A DNA stretch of 64,000 bases from Sphingobacteriales bacterium (GCA_024642285.1 JAHEBJ010000001.1:124001-188000), one strand, 5' to 3'. Numbered from the stretch's first letter, positions 10,615-21,653 are shown. Notes: generated by a model from the sequence alone, not told the origin. A program made the numbers and translations.

Positions 10615-11473
10615 ATTGTTTAAAATATTTAAAAAGCCAAGAACATACCTGGCCTTTGCTGTAATAGCTGCATTTATTTTTTTGATTCAGTTGGGGCTTT
10701 ATGTAAATGGCAAAGACTGGATGATGTTTATGCTTGGCTCCCTGGATGAAACCATGGTTGTTGATTATAATAAACTGGTTAACGGTTATGCTGTTTGTTT
10801 TTTTGTACTCAATTTATTATTGGTACATGTACCTATATTGGTTGCGCTGGTGGCCGGCGATGTAGTATCGGGTGAAGCCAGCATGGGTACATTGAGGCTG
10901 TTGGCCGCAAAACCGGTGAGCAGAACCAGCATCATCCTGTCGAAATATTTTGCAACGGCTGTTTATGTTTTTGCATTGTTGATTTGGATTGCTGTAATTT
11001 CTTTACTGGTAAGCCTGGCCGTATTTGGTAAAAATGATTTAATAGTGGCAAAAACGAGTGGTTTGCAATTGATAGAATCAAGTGATGTTTTATGGAGGTA
11101 TTTTTGTGCCTTTGCCTTTGCTTTTATTGCCATGATGGTTGTGGCGGCTATTTCATTGCTGCTTTCAACTTTGTCAGATAATTCGATTGGCCCGATAGTA
11201 GCTACAGTAGGCATTATTATTGTGTGTACATTAGTTAGTGAAATGGAAATTCCCATTTACCAAAAATACATAAGGCCATATTTGTTTACCACTTATATGC
11301 TCGGTTGGAAGGGATTTTTTTATATAGGCTCAACAGCCGATGGGGAAACCATAAAAGGTTCAATCGAATATTTGCCGGGTATTATAAAAAGCCTTGTTGC
11401 TTTGTTAGTTTATATAGTTGCCCTGGTATCTTCATCAGTTTTTATTTTTCGTAAGAAAGACATTTTATCTTAA
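10592..11473 (+). CDS. ABC-2 type transporter permease
   Basis: Multi-TM; GDVVSGEASMGTLRLLAAKPVSR typical of ABC-2 permeases; overlaps the ATPase gene. Confidence 0.9.
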   Translation: MWNLLQIELFKIFKKPRTYLAFAVIAAFIFLIQLGLYVNGKDWMMFMLGSLDETMVVDYNKLVNGYAVCFFVLNLLLVHVPILVALVAGDVVSGEASMGTLRLLAAKPVSRTSIILSKYFATAVYVFALLIWIAVISLLVSLAVFGKNDLIVAKTSGLQLIESSDVLWRYFCAFAFAFIAMMVVAAISLLLSTLSDNSIGPIVATVGIIIVCTLVSEMEIPIYQKYIRPYLFTTYMLGWKGFFYIGSTADGETIKGSIEYLPGIIKSLVALLVYIVALVSSSVFIFRKKDILS

Positions 11474-11482
11474 AGGAGGATC

Positions 11483-12175
11483 ATGAAAAAAGTTTTACTG
11501 ATAAATCTGTTCATTCAGCTTTGTTTGTTCTCACAAGCACAGGATGTAAACCTACTGGTGCAAAGGGTAAAAGAAAAAATAAACAGGGTGAACGACTATA
11601 CCGCCGATGCCAAAATGAAAACTAATGTAAGCTTTTTAAAAGTTCCGGTGGCCAGCGTAAAGTTATATTTTAAGAAGCCCGATCAATTAAAAATTGTAAA
11701 CGAAAAAGGTATTTCATTTATACCCAAAGGCGCAGTAAATATGAACATGAACAATATTTTCAGCAGCGGAAAATATACAGTGCTGGATGCCGGCAGCGAT
11801 AAGCTGGGAAAAACCGTTGTAAAAGTTGTTAAACTATTGCCCGAAGACAATAATGAAGATGTTGTGTTATCTACTTTATACATTGATGAAGTGAATGAGG
11901 TTATTCTTAAAACAAAAACAACCACCCGGGATAATGGTACCTATGAACTGGAAATGCAGTATGGGAACAATATAAGCTACAGTTTACCAGCTAAAATAAT
12001 TTTTATATTTAACACCAAAGATTACAAAATGCCCAAAGGCGTAACTTTTGATTTTGAAGACGGCAGTAAAAAGAAAACCGCAGACGAAAAACTAAAAAAT
12101 AAGACAGGAAAAATAGAACTCAATATTAATAACTACAGGATAAATAAAGGAATAACTGCAGATGTTTTTAAATAG
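11483..12175 (+). CDS. LolA-like outer-membrane lipoprotein-sorting family protein
   Basis: Signal peptide; VQRVKEKINRVNDYTADAKMKTNVSFLKVPVASVKLYFKKPDQLKI resembles the LolA/LppX-type fold family. Confidence 0.6.
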   Translation: MKKVLLINLFIQLCLFSQAQDVNLLVQRVKEKINRVNDYTADAKMKTNVSFLKVPVASVKLYFKKPDQLKIVNEKGISFIPKGAVNMNMNNIFSSGKYTVLDAGSDKLGKTVVKVVKLLPEDNNEDVVLSTLYIDEVNEVILKTKTTTRDNGTYELEMQYGNNISYSLPAKIIFIFNTKDYKMPKGVTFDFEDGSKKKTADEKLKNKTGKIELNINNYRINKGITADVFK

Positions 12176-12196
12176 TTACACGCAGGTTTCTGGTAA

Positions 12197-13297
12197 CTAC
12201 TCCGGTATATTGGAAATTTTTTCATCAACCATATTGGCATTAATTACCGAACTCTTTTTGTCTAAAGGGTTTTTGTGTTGTTCGTCATATTCATATCTAC
12301 CGTTAATAATGTCAACACATTTAAAAATAGCTTCTCTAAAAGAAGATTCGTCTGCTTTTCCCTGACCAGCAATATCAAATGCAGTGCCATGGTCGGGAGA
12401 TGTTCTTACGCCTGCTAAACCCGCAGTATAATTTACGCCTTCACCAATTGCCAGACTTTTGAAAGGAATTAAACCCTGATCGTGGTACATGGCCAATACA
12501 GCATCAAATCTTTCATAATGCCCTCTTGCAAAAAAACCATCAGCTGGGTAAGGCCCAAAACAAAAAATATCTCTTTGTTTGGCATCTTTAATTGCGGGTT
12601 TTATAATCTCTTCATCTTCCTTACCTATCAATCCTTCATCGCCGGCATGCGGGTTTAATCCAAGTACAGCTATTCTGGGTTTGTCAATATTAAAATCTCT
12701 TTTAAGGGAGTTGTTGATAATCTGAAGTTTACTTACAATTGCTTCACGGGTAATATTTTTAGCGATATCTTTTACAGGAACATGCTCAGAAACTAATCCA
12801 ATGCGCATGTTTTCGCCAAGCATAAACATCGCAACATCTGAGGCGCCATACAGGTTTTTTAAATACGGTGTGTGTCCCGTAAAATTAAATTGCTCAGATT
12901 GCGTATTGCTTTTGTGAAGCGGTGCTGTAACCAATCCGTCAATCATATTATCCTTTAATGCTTTGCCGGCAGTTATTAAACTAAGCACTGCATATTTCCC
13001 ACCAATATCATTTAATATGCCGGGATTTAAGTTTACTTCCTCATCCCAGCAGTTGTACAAATTGATCTGTTTATTATTGATACGGTTAAGATCACGGGTA
13101 CTGGTAAAGTTGAAGTTGATATCATTCAGGCTTTTTCTGTAAAAATTCAACACTTTATTGTTAGCAAAAACTACCGGTGTGCAAAAATCAAGGATGCGGT
13201 TATCCGCTAATGTTTTGATTATAATTTCAAGTCCGATTCCATTTACGTCACCACAACTTATTCCTATCACTGGTCTTTTGTCTGAAGCTGAGCTCAT
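12197..13297 (-). CDS. pdxA: 4-hydroxythreonine-4-phosphate dehydrogenase PdxA
   Basis: PVIGISCGDVNGIGLEII...; TAPLHK; GLNPHAGDEGLIG; AMYHDQGLIPFK; RTSPDHGTAFDIAG. Confidence 0.96.
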   Translation of the reverse strand: MSSASDKRPVIGISCGDVNGIGLEIIIKTLADNRILDFCTPVVFANNKVLNFYRKSLNDINFNFTSTRDLNRINNKQINLYNCWDEEVNLNPGILNDIGGKYAVLSLITAGKALKDNMIDGLVTAPLHKSNTQSEQFNFTGHTPYLKNLYGASDVAMFMLGENMRIGLVSEHVPVKDIAKNITREAIVSKLQIINNSLKRDFNIDKPRIAVLGLNPHAGDEGLIGKEDEEIIKPAIKDAKQRDIFCFGPYPADGFFARGHYERFDAVLAMYHDQGLIPFKSLAIGEGVNYTAGLAGVRTSPDHGTAFDIAGQGKADESSFREAIFKCVDIINGRYEYDEQHKNPLDKKSSVINANMVDEKISNIPE

Positions 13298-13437
13298 GAT
13301 TAAAATTATTTAAGGATAAAAGTACAAATTCTTGGCTGTAAGTTTTTATTTAACCCTTTCTTTTCATTATTAATCTGGAAACAGATACATAATAACGGGC
13401 AAAAATCTGGCAGCTTACTTTTTAATACTTATTTCAA

Positions 13438-16400
13438 TTACCTAATAATAATCAGTTGCCTAACTATTCTTTCCGTGGCTGTTTCGATAATTATTGCATA
13501 GACTCCTTCACTTAGCTTGTCAAGGTTCAGATTAACATTATTGAATCCCTTTGTCAGTTTTTCTTTTTGACTTAAGACCTTGCTACCAACCTTATCAATC
13601 AATATAAATGAAGCCAGAATATTCTTATCAACATATAAGTTAACATTTACGTATCCGCTTGCCGGGTTAGGCATTATGGTAACGGGAGTTTGCGTTTGTG
13701 CTTTTCTTACAACAACTACATTGCTGTATTTAATTTCCCCCGTTTTGCCTATAATTTTAAGCCTGTAATAAATGATATTATTAGTAATATGGCTTGTATT
13801 GTCGGTAAATCCAAAACTTTGTTCTGTGTTTAATTTAACCATGTCTGCGACAATGCCAATTTTGTTGTAAAGAGAATTATCAGTACTACGTTCAATTTCA
13901 AAATGATCAACTTCTTTGTCAGCTATTATCGTCCAGTTTAGGTCTACATTTTTATTGTTTTGCACCGCATTAAAAACCAGGAATTGAATAGGTAGTACAT
14001 AACCAGTAAAACGCCAGTCACGGTCAGTCTGAGACGGAATTGTTTTTTGCACTGTTGTTCTTGAACCTGGTGTCGGGTCACCTGTAAATGTACCACCTGT
14101 GCCCATTCTGTATGATGTACCTTTAATATTTGTTACAGAATTCAATGAATCAAAACGGTTATCCAATCCATCACCATCGGAATCCAAACCAGTTGGCGTT
14201 ACATTATCATCAGGTAGTCCATTAAGATTAAAGTCATTGCCTTCCACAATATCTGCCATTCCATCATTATCAGTGTCGGTATCCCTGTAATCCGGTGTAC
14301 CGTCACCATCATGGTCATAAACAAATATGCCGGAACCTCCAAATGCTGCTGGTAAATTATCATAAGTATTTACAAGTCCATCACCATCTGTATCAATGAC
14401 ACCTGGCAATATATAACCGGCGGTTGTCTGTCCTTCAATATTATCCGGTATACCATCATTATCGGAATCTATATCTAAATAATCTGGATTACCTGAACCA
14501 TCTGAATTTCGCAAGTTTAAGGAACCTAAAGCGGACACAGTTGTTGACCATCCGTTAGTTCCAATAATACCGTCAGCTATACCATTAAGATCTGCATCTG
14601 GTAATCCAGCCTCAATCACGTCAACGATGCCATCTCCATCGCTGTCTAAATCATATGCGTTTGGCCTGAAATCACGGTCTATATTTTTATTTGGATAATC
14701 ATCCGCTCTTCCATCAATTGGAGAGATGTCATCACCAGTTTTTAATAAAGCTGTTGCTGCAAAATTATTATCACTTAAACCATCATTATTTGTATCTACA
14801 AATCCATCAATTACTCCGTTATTATTTGCATCGGAACCTCCTGCCTCAACTACATCGGGTATGCCATCGTTATCGCTGTCTGTATCTAAATAGTTTGGAA
14901 TGCCATCGTTGTCAAAATCAGGGGCACCCAGTCCAATTCCAGAACCAGTAACACCAGTATTATTGGCATCTACATTTTGGGAGAAACCATCTCCATCGGA
15001 ATCTGTGTAATTGTCTATAATACCATCACCATCTGTATCTACGCCATAAGCCTCTACTACATCCGGTATTCCATCGTTGTCGCTATCCAGGTCATATTGA
15101 TTGGGAATACCATCCAGATCTTTGTCTGACAAGTCATTTATGCCGTCGAGGTTAGTATCAACCCACGGAAGAAATGTAGGATCCATGTAATTTGGGATTC
15201 CGTTATTATTCGCATCAGCACCCCAGTCGAAATTATCGTTAACACCATCTAAGTTATAATCGACAAAACCCGGATAAGTAGGGTCATTCCAGTTAGGAAT
15301 ACTATTACTGTTTGCATCCTGTAACGCAACAGGGTTGTTGAATTCAACATAATCAGGGATACCATCATTGTCATCGTCAATGTCAATACAATTATTTATA
15401 GTTATGGTAACAGGTGTTACATCAGAATAATTACATGATGCTCCTCCAAGGTTTATTGCATTGGTAGCAACAACCATTCTGTATTGATCGCCGTTATTTG
15501 CAGCTGTAGTTGCAGAAGGTGGCAGGGTGTATGAATTTGTGAATTCATATAAACTTCCGTTCCAAACCGGAGAAGCAACACCTGAAGTTCCGGCTATATC
15601 AGTCCACGTTGCACCACCGTTGGTACTGAGCTGCCATTTATAATAGATATATACATTGTAGTAGGATCTTACTGTATCAGATATTGTGAGAGTCTGTCCC
15701 GCACATACGGCCGGACTGACTGATGGAGAATAGATCATGTTTGGGTAGCAGGTCCTGATGCTGATATCATCCAATGCCCAGTCGTTTCCACCACCTCCTG
15801 GAGCATTGTTTCTAAAAGTTAATCTGAATCCGGTTTGTGTAGAGTTGGTTTTATAAACAAATGAACGTTTTACCCATTTGTTTAAAGTGTCAGATCCGGT
15901 TTGTGTTCCGCCTAATCCCTGGTATACTAACTCTCCCGTTGTATAATAATCAACACCATCAACTTCCATAGCGATATTAGGACGTACACCTGCAGAATCT
16001 CCAGGTGCTGTTGGAATGTAGGTTGCTCCTGAAGTACCAGTACCGGTTGAATCGCAGCCGCATTTATAACATATATTTTTAAACCACGCAGAAATTTCAT
16101 AATAAGTATCTGTGCAGGCACCCGTTGCATTATATTCAAATGCAACGTCAGTTCTGTAAGCAGAATTAATGGCAAGCATGTAACCACATGGATTACTGAC
16201 ACTGATTGGTTGATTTAAATCGCACGGTGGATTTCCCTGAGAAATATTACCCGTATTGGCAGCTCCGGTATGATCACCGGTTATATCCCAAACACCAAAT
16301 ACTCGGGCACTGTTACTTTTAGGTACTGTTTGGTTAGTTGTTCCTGCCGCACTGGTATTGTTTGCTACTCCATAATAGTAATCCTGTGGTGAATTAGCAC

Positions 16401-18228
16401 CAAAGGTATTGTAGATATAAGTTGTATTGGCAGATGCCCCTCTGTTTTGTGGATATGCAGGTGATCCAGAAGGAGCACCAAATGTTCCGTTAAATTCATC
16501 GCCTATAACATTTGTTGCAGATACTGCATCAGGGCAAGCTCCAGGACTTTCGTATACCATTAAGCTATCTTTTGGAAATGAAACGCTATGGAATACTCCA
16601 GTAACGGAATCTCTGAATCTGAATTCACCCCCTCCGAAATTTATTTTTGTTCCATAACCTGCATTTATTGTTACCCTGAACGTCGCCATTAAAATACAGG
16701 TTCCACCAAATACAGAAGGCCTTGAGTTGCTTCGTAATATTCCTCCTCTGGTCTTGGTTGCGCCAATACCCATGTTCATTTGTATGGTTGTATCTGTGCC
16801 AATTCCAAGTGTACTGTACCAGCCGGGATCACTATCGGCATTGCTATCAGTGAATGGAGTAACAAGCTTTCCTTCATTCGTTCTTAAAGAAAGACTGTTG
16901 GGAACATACGCAAATCCTTGTCCGGCCGAAAGTGTATCATAATATGATATGTTGTCAATTGCCCTGTGTTGATTTGCAAGATTTCTCTGAACAACCAGAG
17001 TAGCTCGTATTTCCAGTTCATCTCCTGGATCTATGGAACCACCAACTGTACCATCAGTGATGTTCACATAGGTCTTACCATAATCAATGATCGCACTGCC
17101 TGCAGGATCAGGATCTGTAATACAAATATTAAAAGAATACGAACCTCCCGAAACAGTAGAAGATAAGTTATTTGTTGTAATTCTTACATAGTAGGTATTG
17201 CCAACGGTTAAACCTCCTCCACCAGGATTTGTTCTTGTGTTAAGTGGTGAAGCAATGCAGGCTCCAGTTAATTGAGTTAGTGATCCACATGTTCCAGAAA
17301 ATAATTGTATTCTAGGTCCGGCAGTATTAAGATTGCTGCCAACCGAACTTAGTGTAATTGTAGGGTAAGCTGACTGTGCAACAAAACTGTACCACACATC
17401 AGGTGATGACGCATTTCCGCATGCTGGTAACCCTGCAGTAGCAACAGCTCCAATTAAAGTTCCTGATGTATTTGAACAGGTAGTTGCACTAACTAATGTA
17501 AGCGCAGTTGAACAATCATCATTCGACGGTGGTGGTGGTGGAATGAACAACAAGGTCTGCGAAAATTGAAACCACGGATTATTGGTTGAAGTTGAAGTGT
17601 TATTTACAGGTAGGTCTGTACCTGATGAACTTCCTGTTTCTATAGTACAGCTTACATTACTAGAACTACCTGATGAATAATTCCATCCGAGGTCAACACA
17701 TATTCTTTGTCCTGCTGTTATTATTAAAGTACCTACATTTAGTGAAATCAGTGTTCGGTTTGTTAATGTTGTTGTAACGTCAGTTGTCGTACAGGTACCT
17801 GCTTCAGTTGCAATACTGCCATCAGTATTAATAATTCTTAAATAAAGAAATCCCTGCCCCGTTCTTCCAGAGTTTGTACTACTTTGGTCAAATCGAACTT
17901 GACCAGTAAAAGTTCCGGTAATAACTTGTGCTTGTAGTGGATCGGAAATCCATTGGTCCAATAAACATTTCCTAACCGCAGCGGCTCCACTATTACCGGT
18001 TGCTTTTGTAGTAAGTGTACTGCCGTCAGGCGAAGTACTCATCGCATACCTGTTTGCCCCTGAAGTGACATCCCAACCAGCATTAAATGCCGGAGATAAA
18101 GATGCAGTCGAGCCGAGGTTCAAGTAGAGTCTTGTCTGTGCACTAAGGTTTGTGTGAATTGCTATTGTTATCAAAAACAATAAAAAAATTCTTTTACGCA
18201 AAAACAATGTGTAAAAAATTGGTTTCAT
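13438..18228 (-). CDS. Giant secreted multidomain protein with thrombospondin type-3-like Ca-binding repeats and T9SS C-terminal sorting domain
   Basis: Start trimmed from ORF start 18321 to a signal-peptide Met (MKPIFYTLFLRKRIFLLFLITIAIHTNLSAQ); many DxDxDGIPD repeats; C-terminal PNPASGYVNV...GVYAIIIETATERIVRQLIIIR. Confidence 0.85.
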   Translation of the reverse strand: MKPIFYTLFLRKRIFLLFLITIAIHTNLSAQTRLYLNLGSTASLSPAFNAGWDVTSGANRYAMSTSPDGSTLTTKATGNSGAAAVRKCLLDQWISDPLQAQVITGTFTGQVRFDQSSTNSGRTGQGFLYLRIINTDGSIATEAGTCTTTDVTTTLTNRTLISLNVGTLIITAGQRICVDLGWNYSSGSSSNVSCTIETGSSSGTDLPVNNTSTSTNNPWFQFSQTLLFIPPPPPSNDDCSTALTLVSATTCSNTSGTLIGAVATAGLPACGNASSPDVWYSFVAQSAYPTITLSSVGSNLNTAGPRIQLFSGTCGSLTQLTGACIASPLNTRTNPGGGGLTVGNTYYVRITTNNLSSTVSGGSYSFNICITDPDPAGSAIIDYGKTYVNITDGTVGGSIDPGDELEIRATLVVQRNLANQHRAIDNISYYDTLSAGQGFAYVPNSLSLRTNEGKLVTPFTDSNADSDPGWYSTLGIGTDTTIQMNMGIGATKTRGGILRSNSRPSVFGGTCILMATFRVTINAGYGTKINFGGGEFRFRDSVTGVFHSVSFPKDSLMVYESPGACPDAVSATNVIGDEFNGTFGAPSGSPAYPQNRGASANTTYIYNTFGANSPQDYYYGVANNTSAAGTTNQTVPKSNSARVFGVWDITGDHTGAANTGNISQGNPPCDLNQPISVSNPCGYMLAINSAYRTDVAFEYNATGACTDTYYEISAWFKNICYKCGCDSTGTGTSGATYIPTAPGDSAGVRPNIAMEVDGVDYYTTGELVYQGLGGTQTGSDTLNKWVKRSFVYKTNSTQTGFRLTFRNNAPGGGGNDWALDDISIRTCYPNMIYSPSVSPAVCAGQTLTISDTVRSYYNVYIYYKWQLSTNGGATWTDIAGTSGVASPVWNGSLYEFTNSYTLPPSATTAANNGDQYRMVVATNAINLGGASCNYSDVTPVTITINNCIDIDDDNDGIPDYVEFNNPVALQDANSNSIPNWNDPTYPGFVDYNLDGVNDNFDWGADANNNGIPNYMDPTFLPWVDTNLDGINDLSDKDLDGIPNQYDLDSDNDGIPDVVEAYGVDTDGDGIIDNYTDSDGDGFSQNVDANNTGVTGSGIGLGAPDFDNDGIPNYLDTDSDNDGIPDVVEAGGSDANNNGVIDGFVDTNNDGLSDNNFAATALLKTGDDISPIDGRADDYPNKNIDRDFRPNAYDLDSDGDGIVDVIEAGLPDADLNGIADGIIGTNGWSTTVSALGSLNLRNSDGSGNPDYLDIDSDNDGIPDNIEGQTTAGYILPGVIDTDGDGLVNTYDNLPAAFGGSGIFVYDHDGDGTPDYRDTDTDNDGMADIVEGNDFNLNGLPDDNVTPTGLDSDGDGLDNRFDSLNSVTNIKGTSYRMGTGGTFTGDPTPGSRTTVQKTIPSQTDRDWRFTGYVLPIQFLVFNAVQNNKNVDLNWTIIADKEVDHFEIERSTDNSLYNKIGIVADMVKLNTEQSFGFTDNTSHITNNIIYYRLKIIGKTGEIKYSNVVVVRKAQTQTPVTIMPNPASGYVNVNLYVDKNILASFILIDKVGSKVLSQKEKLTKGFNNVNLNLDKLSEGVYAIIIETATERIVRQLIIIR
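13990..15395 (-). repeat. Asp-rich thrombospondin type-3-like repeat array (paralogous copy)
   Basis: DIDDDNDGIPDYVEF...DLDSDGDGIVDVIEAG...DSDGDGLDNRFDS. Confidence 0.85.
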
Positions 18229-18527
18229 AAGATTGGCGTTGTTGGGATTTATTGGAAAAAGAATAATTGATTTTGTCTGATTTTTTGTTTCGAATAAATT
18301 CGGCAAAACACAACTATTCAACTACAAACGCAACAGAATTATAAATATTGCTAATCAAGCACTTAGCTAATTTAATAAACAAAAAGTAAATTTATTTAAC
18401 GATGTTTTCTAAATAAACCTAATATTATTTGATTTTTTTTAACCTGTTACTACAATATTTACAAGATTTATTTGTTAATGTATATTAGTAATAATATTTA
18501 GAATCAGCAATATATATTCAAATCCAA

Positions 18528-21500
18528 TTGATTATGAAATCCCATTTTAAAGCCAAAATTCTGGCTCTCATCGCGTCAGTATTTTTATTTGGAAATTTAT
18601 TCGCTCAACCAGCAAATAATACCTGCCTTACCGCAATTACACTTCCAGTAGGTAGTAATTGTATAGCTACAACTGGTACGTTGTTGGCAGCTACAACAAC
18701 TAATCCTACCGGTAGCCCCTGTGGAAGCCGGCGTGATGTTTGGTATAAATTTCAACTACCGGCATATAGTGATGTCGCAATTATTACCGTTAACCTGGTA
18801 GGGTCTTCTAATTTATTAACTAGTAATACATATATAGAACTGTTTAATACAAATAACTGCACAGTTAACTCAAACTCTACAGGTGGATGTAATAATATTA
18901 GTGTTCCCCGGTCATATACAGGATTAACGGGCGGTAATACTTATTACTTTAGAATAAACACAACGGTAAACCCATCTGGTACTCCAACTTTTGATGTTTG
19001 TGTAACCGCGCCTGCAGTCAGCCGAATGAAAGAGGTTTTCAAACGGACCGTATTATCAGCAGCAAATGTATTAAGCTATCCTTGGGAAGTAGCATATGGG
19101 CCTGATAATTATTTGTGGATCACTGAAGCAAGAGGGTACAAAGTATACAGGATGGATCCTAATACAGGTGGAAAGACGACTGTATTAGACATTAGTCAGG
19201 GAGCATCGGGATATCTAACACCAGCTGAACATACAGCTTTCAATGTTCAATTTGCTTCAACCCAAAACCCATGGCCACAGGGTGGATTTGCAGGTTTAAC
19301 GCTACATCCAAAATTCTTAGATGCGACGTCGCCTCAAAACTATGTTTATATTTCTTATGTACGTACATACAACGGAGGTGGTTCGCCCAATGGATATAGT
19401 TTTACAAATAGGCTAGTTAGATTTACTTACAATACATCAACAAACAAGCTGGAGTCTCCGGTATCTTTATGTGATACGCTACCGGGTAGCAATGACCATA
19501 ATTCTCAAAGGATTATAACAGCGCCTGTGACCATAGGCGGACCTGAATATCTTTTTTACGCACAGGGAGATATGGGTGGTGGTCAATTTGCTAATCGTTT
19601 AAGACCAAACAGATCACAGGATCCCCTTTCTTATGAAGGCAAGATTTTAAGGTTTAATTTACTTCCGGATGGAGACCCGGGATTAGCGGCATGGATTCCC
19701 AATGACAACCCTTATTCTTCAACTAGTGCAGTTTGGAATATAGGTATGCGAAACAACCAGGGTTTTGCATATGATACAGCTTTAAACATATTGTATGGCA
19801 CTTCCCATGGTCCATATAGCGATGATGAATTAAACATTATTAAACCATTTAAAAATTATGGGCATCCGATTGTAATTGGTTATGCGGATGGTAATTATAA
19901 TGGAAGTACATATCCAATAACAAATACCAGTGTTTCTGCCGGTGCACCGTTTACTGATAATGGTGGAGTGTCCACTTGTCCGCCAGTTGGAAATGAAGCA
20001 GCAACTATGGCAAATATAAACGCCGGAAGTAATGGTTCATATCAAGGACCTCTTTTTTCAGCTTATGCTACACCAGCTGCAACAATTTTAAATACCTGGC
20101 AAACAAATCCTGGTAATGCTGGCTGGTATTCCGAAGCTTGGTCTGGTTTGGATCTTTACTCTAACAAAGTAATCCCAGGATGGAAAAAATCTTTAGTAGC
20201 CGCAGGGTTAAAATGGGGTCGTTTAATTAGGTTACCTCTTGGGCCAACAGGTACAACGACAATGCCTAGCAATCTCGATTCTGCTAATACTGGCGATACT
20301 ATAACTTATTTCCAAAGTACTAATCGATACAGGGATCTGGCATTTGCACCAAACGGAAAAGATATCTTTTTGGTAATGGATAATAGTTCTGCAACATCTG
20401 GTCCCGGTGTTGGTAATCCAACTGTACCTGCTTGCCCGGGTTGTGTCTTAAAATATACATTCTTAGGTTATGCGGATGAGGGGGGGCTAAGTTCAATACC
20501 CAAAACAGTACCTGTAACCAACGGAAATAATAATTCTTGTAATGACGGCACTCAGGTTACGATTGACGCAAGTAATAATTATTTATGGGTACCCATAACC
20601 GGTCCAGATGGAAACATAATGGCCGAAATTAATGGTATGGGGCAGGATCTTGGTTTAGTAACATCCTCTTTTTATAAAAATTCCGGTGCTTTGCGTATAA
20701 ATGGTGCATATCGTTATCTGGACAGAAATATTACTATCTCTCCATCGATAACTAGCTTCGGTACGCCAGTTAAAGTAAGACTTTATATTTCAAAGGCTGA
20801 ATATGATGCATTGGCAGCAGATCCTTTAAGTGGAATTACTAATATAAACCAGTTGAGAGTCTTAAAAAATAATGACCCATGTAGTTCAACGCTTACTAAT
20901 ACAACAACTATATTAACACCTACAAATACCCTTTTAGCAGATTTAACTCATGGAAGCAATGGATATGTTTTGCAAGTAAATGTTCCGACCTTTTCTTCAT
21001 TCTATTTTGGCTCAAACAATGTTGTGTTGCCAATTAGTCTCATCTCATTTACTGGCTCTCTGCAAAATAATTTGACAACCTTATTGAATTGGAAGACAGC
21101 TAATGAAATAAATACATCTCAGTTTATTATTGAAAGAAGTGGGGACGGACAGAATTTTAGCCCAATCGGAACTCTGGCTGCAGCTGGTAATTCATCTGGT
21201 GAAAGAACATACTCTTTTACCGATGTTGACGTAGCTAATATGTCTGTACAGAATGTATTTTACAGGCTTAAGGTAGTTGATATCGGAGGAGCTTATAAAT
21301 ACTCCAACATAGTTAAGGTTTCATTAACGCCAGGTAAAGAATTAATTACAATTTCACCTAATCCAGCATTTAACGATATCAAAGCGAAAATAACATCACC
21401 AACAGCTGACAACGCAAGTTGGCAAATTATAGACAATTCAGGAAGGATTTTAATGAGTGATGATGTGATATTGCGAAAAGGTAGCAATGAATTATTTATA

Positions 21501-21587
21501 AACTTAAACAAACTGGCCGCAGGGTCATATTATTTAAAAATTTCAGGAACTAATATTGATTGTGAATCCAGGTTCCAAAAATTATAA
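18528..21587 (+). CDS. Secreted glucose/sorbosone dehydrogenase-like (PQQ-type beta-propeller) protein with accessory N-terminal module and T9SS tail
   Basis: PWEVAYGPDNYLWITEARGYKVYRM; GGFAGLTLHPKF; SHGPYSDDELNIIKPFKNYGHP; C-terminal ISPNPAFNDI...AAGSYYLKI. Confidence 0.85.
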   Translation: MIMKSHFKAKILALIASVFLFGNLFAQPANNTCLTAITLPVGSNCIATTGTLLAATTTNPTGSPCGSRRDVWYKFQLPAYSDVAIITVNLVGSSNLLTSNTYIELFNTNNCTVNSNSTGGCNNISVPRSYTGLTGGNTYYFRINTTVNPSGTPTFDVCVTAPAVSRMKEVFKRTVLSAANVLSYPWEVAYGPDNYLWITEARGYKVYRMDPNTGGKTTVLDISQGASGYLTPAEHTAFNVQFASTQNPWPQGGFAGLTLHPKFLDATSPQNYVYISYVRTYNGGGSPNGYSFTNRLVRFTYNTSTNKLESPVSLCDTLPGSNDHNSQRIITAPVTIGGPEYLFYAQGDMGGGQFANRLRPNRSQDPLSYEGKILRFNLLPDGDPGLAAWIPNDNPYSSTSAVWNIGMRNNQGFAYDTALNILYGTSHGPYSDDELNIIKPFKNYGHPIVIGYADGNYNGSTYPITNTSVSAGAPFTDNGGVSTCPPVGNEAATMANINAGSNGSYQGPLFSAYATPAATILNTWQTNPGNAGWYSEAWSGLDLYSNKVIPGWKKSLVAAGLKWGRLIRLPLGPTGTTTMPSNLDSANTGDTITYFQSTNRYRDLAFAPNGKDIFLVMDNSSATSGPGVGNPTVPACPGCVLKYTFLGYADEGGLSSIPKTVPVTNGNNNSCNDGTQVTIDASNNYLWVPITGPDGNIMAEINGMGQDLGLVTSSFYKNSGALRINGAYRYLDRNITISPSITSFGTPVKVRLYISKAEYDALAADPLSGITNINQLRVLKNNDPCSSTLTNTTTILTPTNTLLADLTHGSNGYVLQVNVPTFSSFYFGSNNVVLPISLISFTGSLQNNLTTLLNWKTANEINTSQFIIERSGDGQNFSPIGTLAAAGNSSGERTYSFTDVDVANMSVQNVFYRLKVVDIGGAYKYSNIVKVSLTPGKELITISPNPAFNDIKAKITSPTADNASWQIIDNSGRILMSDDVILRKGSNELFINLNKLAAGSYYLKISGTNIDCESRFQKL

Positions 21588-21618
21588 ACTAAAATTGATT
21601 AAAGTGCGGTACATAAAA

Positions 21619-21653
21619 ATCTTTTGAGAAGCCCTAACTTCTCAAAAGATTTT
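21619..21653 (+). terminator. Terminator-like hairpin after sugar dehydrogenase gene
   Basis: ATCTTTTGAGAAG-ccctaa-CTTCTCAAAAGAT, then TTT. Confidence 0.65.

Noticed and set aside
14691-14951. His/Leu-rich ORF antisense to the giant protein (also 28441-28671)
   Set aside because: Antisense reading of the Asp-rich DxDxDG repeats; composition artefact.
13990-15395. Tandem repeats as possible CRISPR
   Set aside because: Repeats are degenerate, in frame and encode Ca-binding Asp motifs; no constant repeat with unique spacers.
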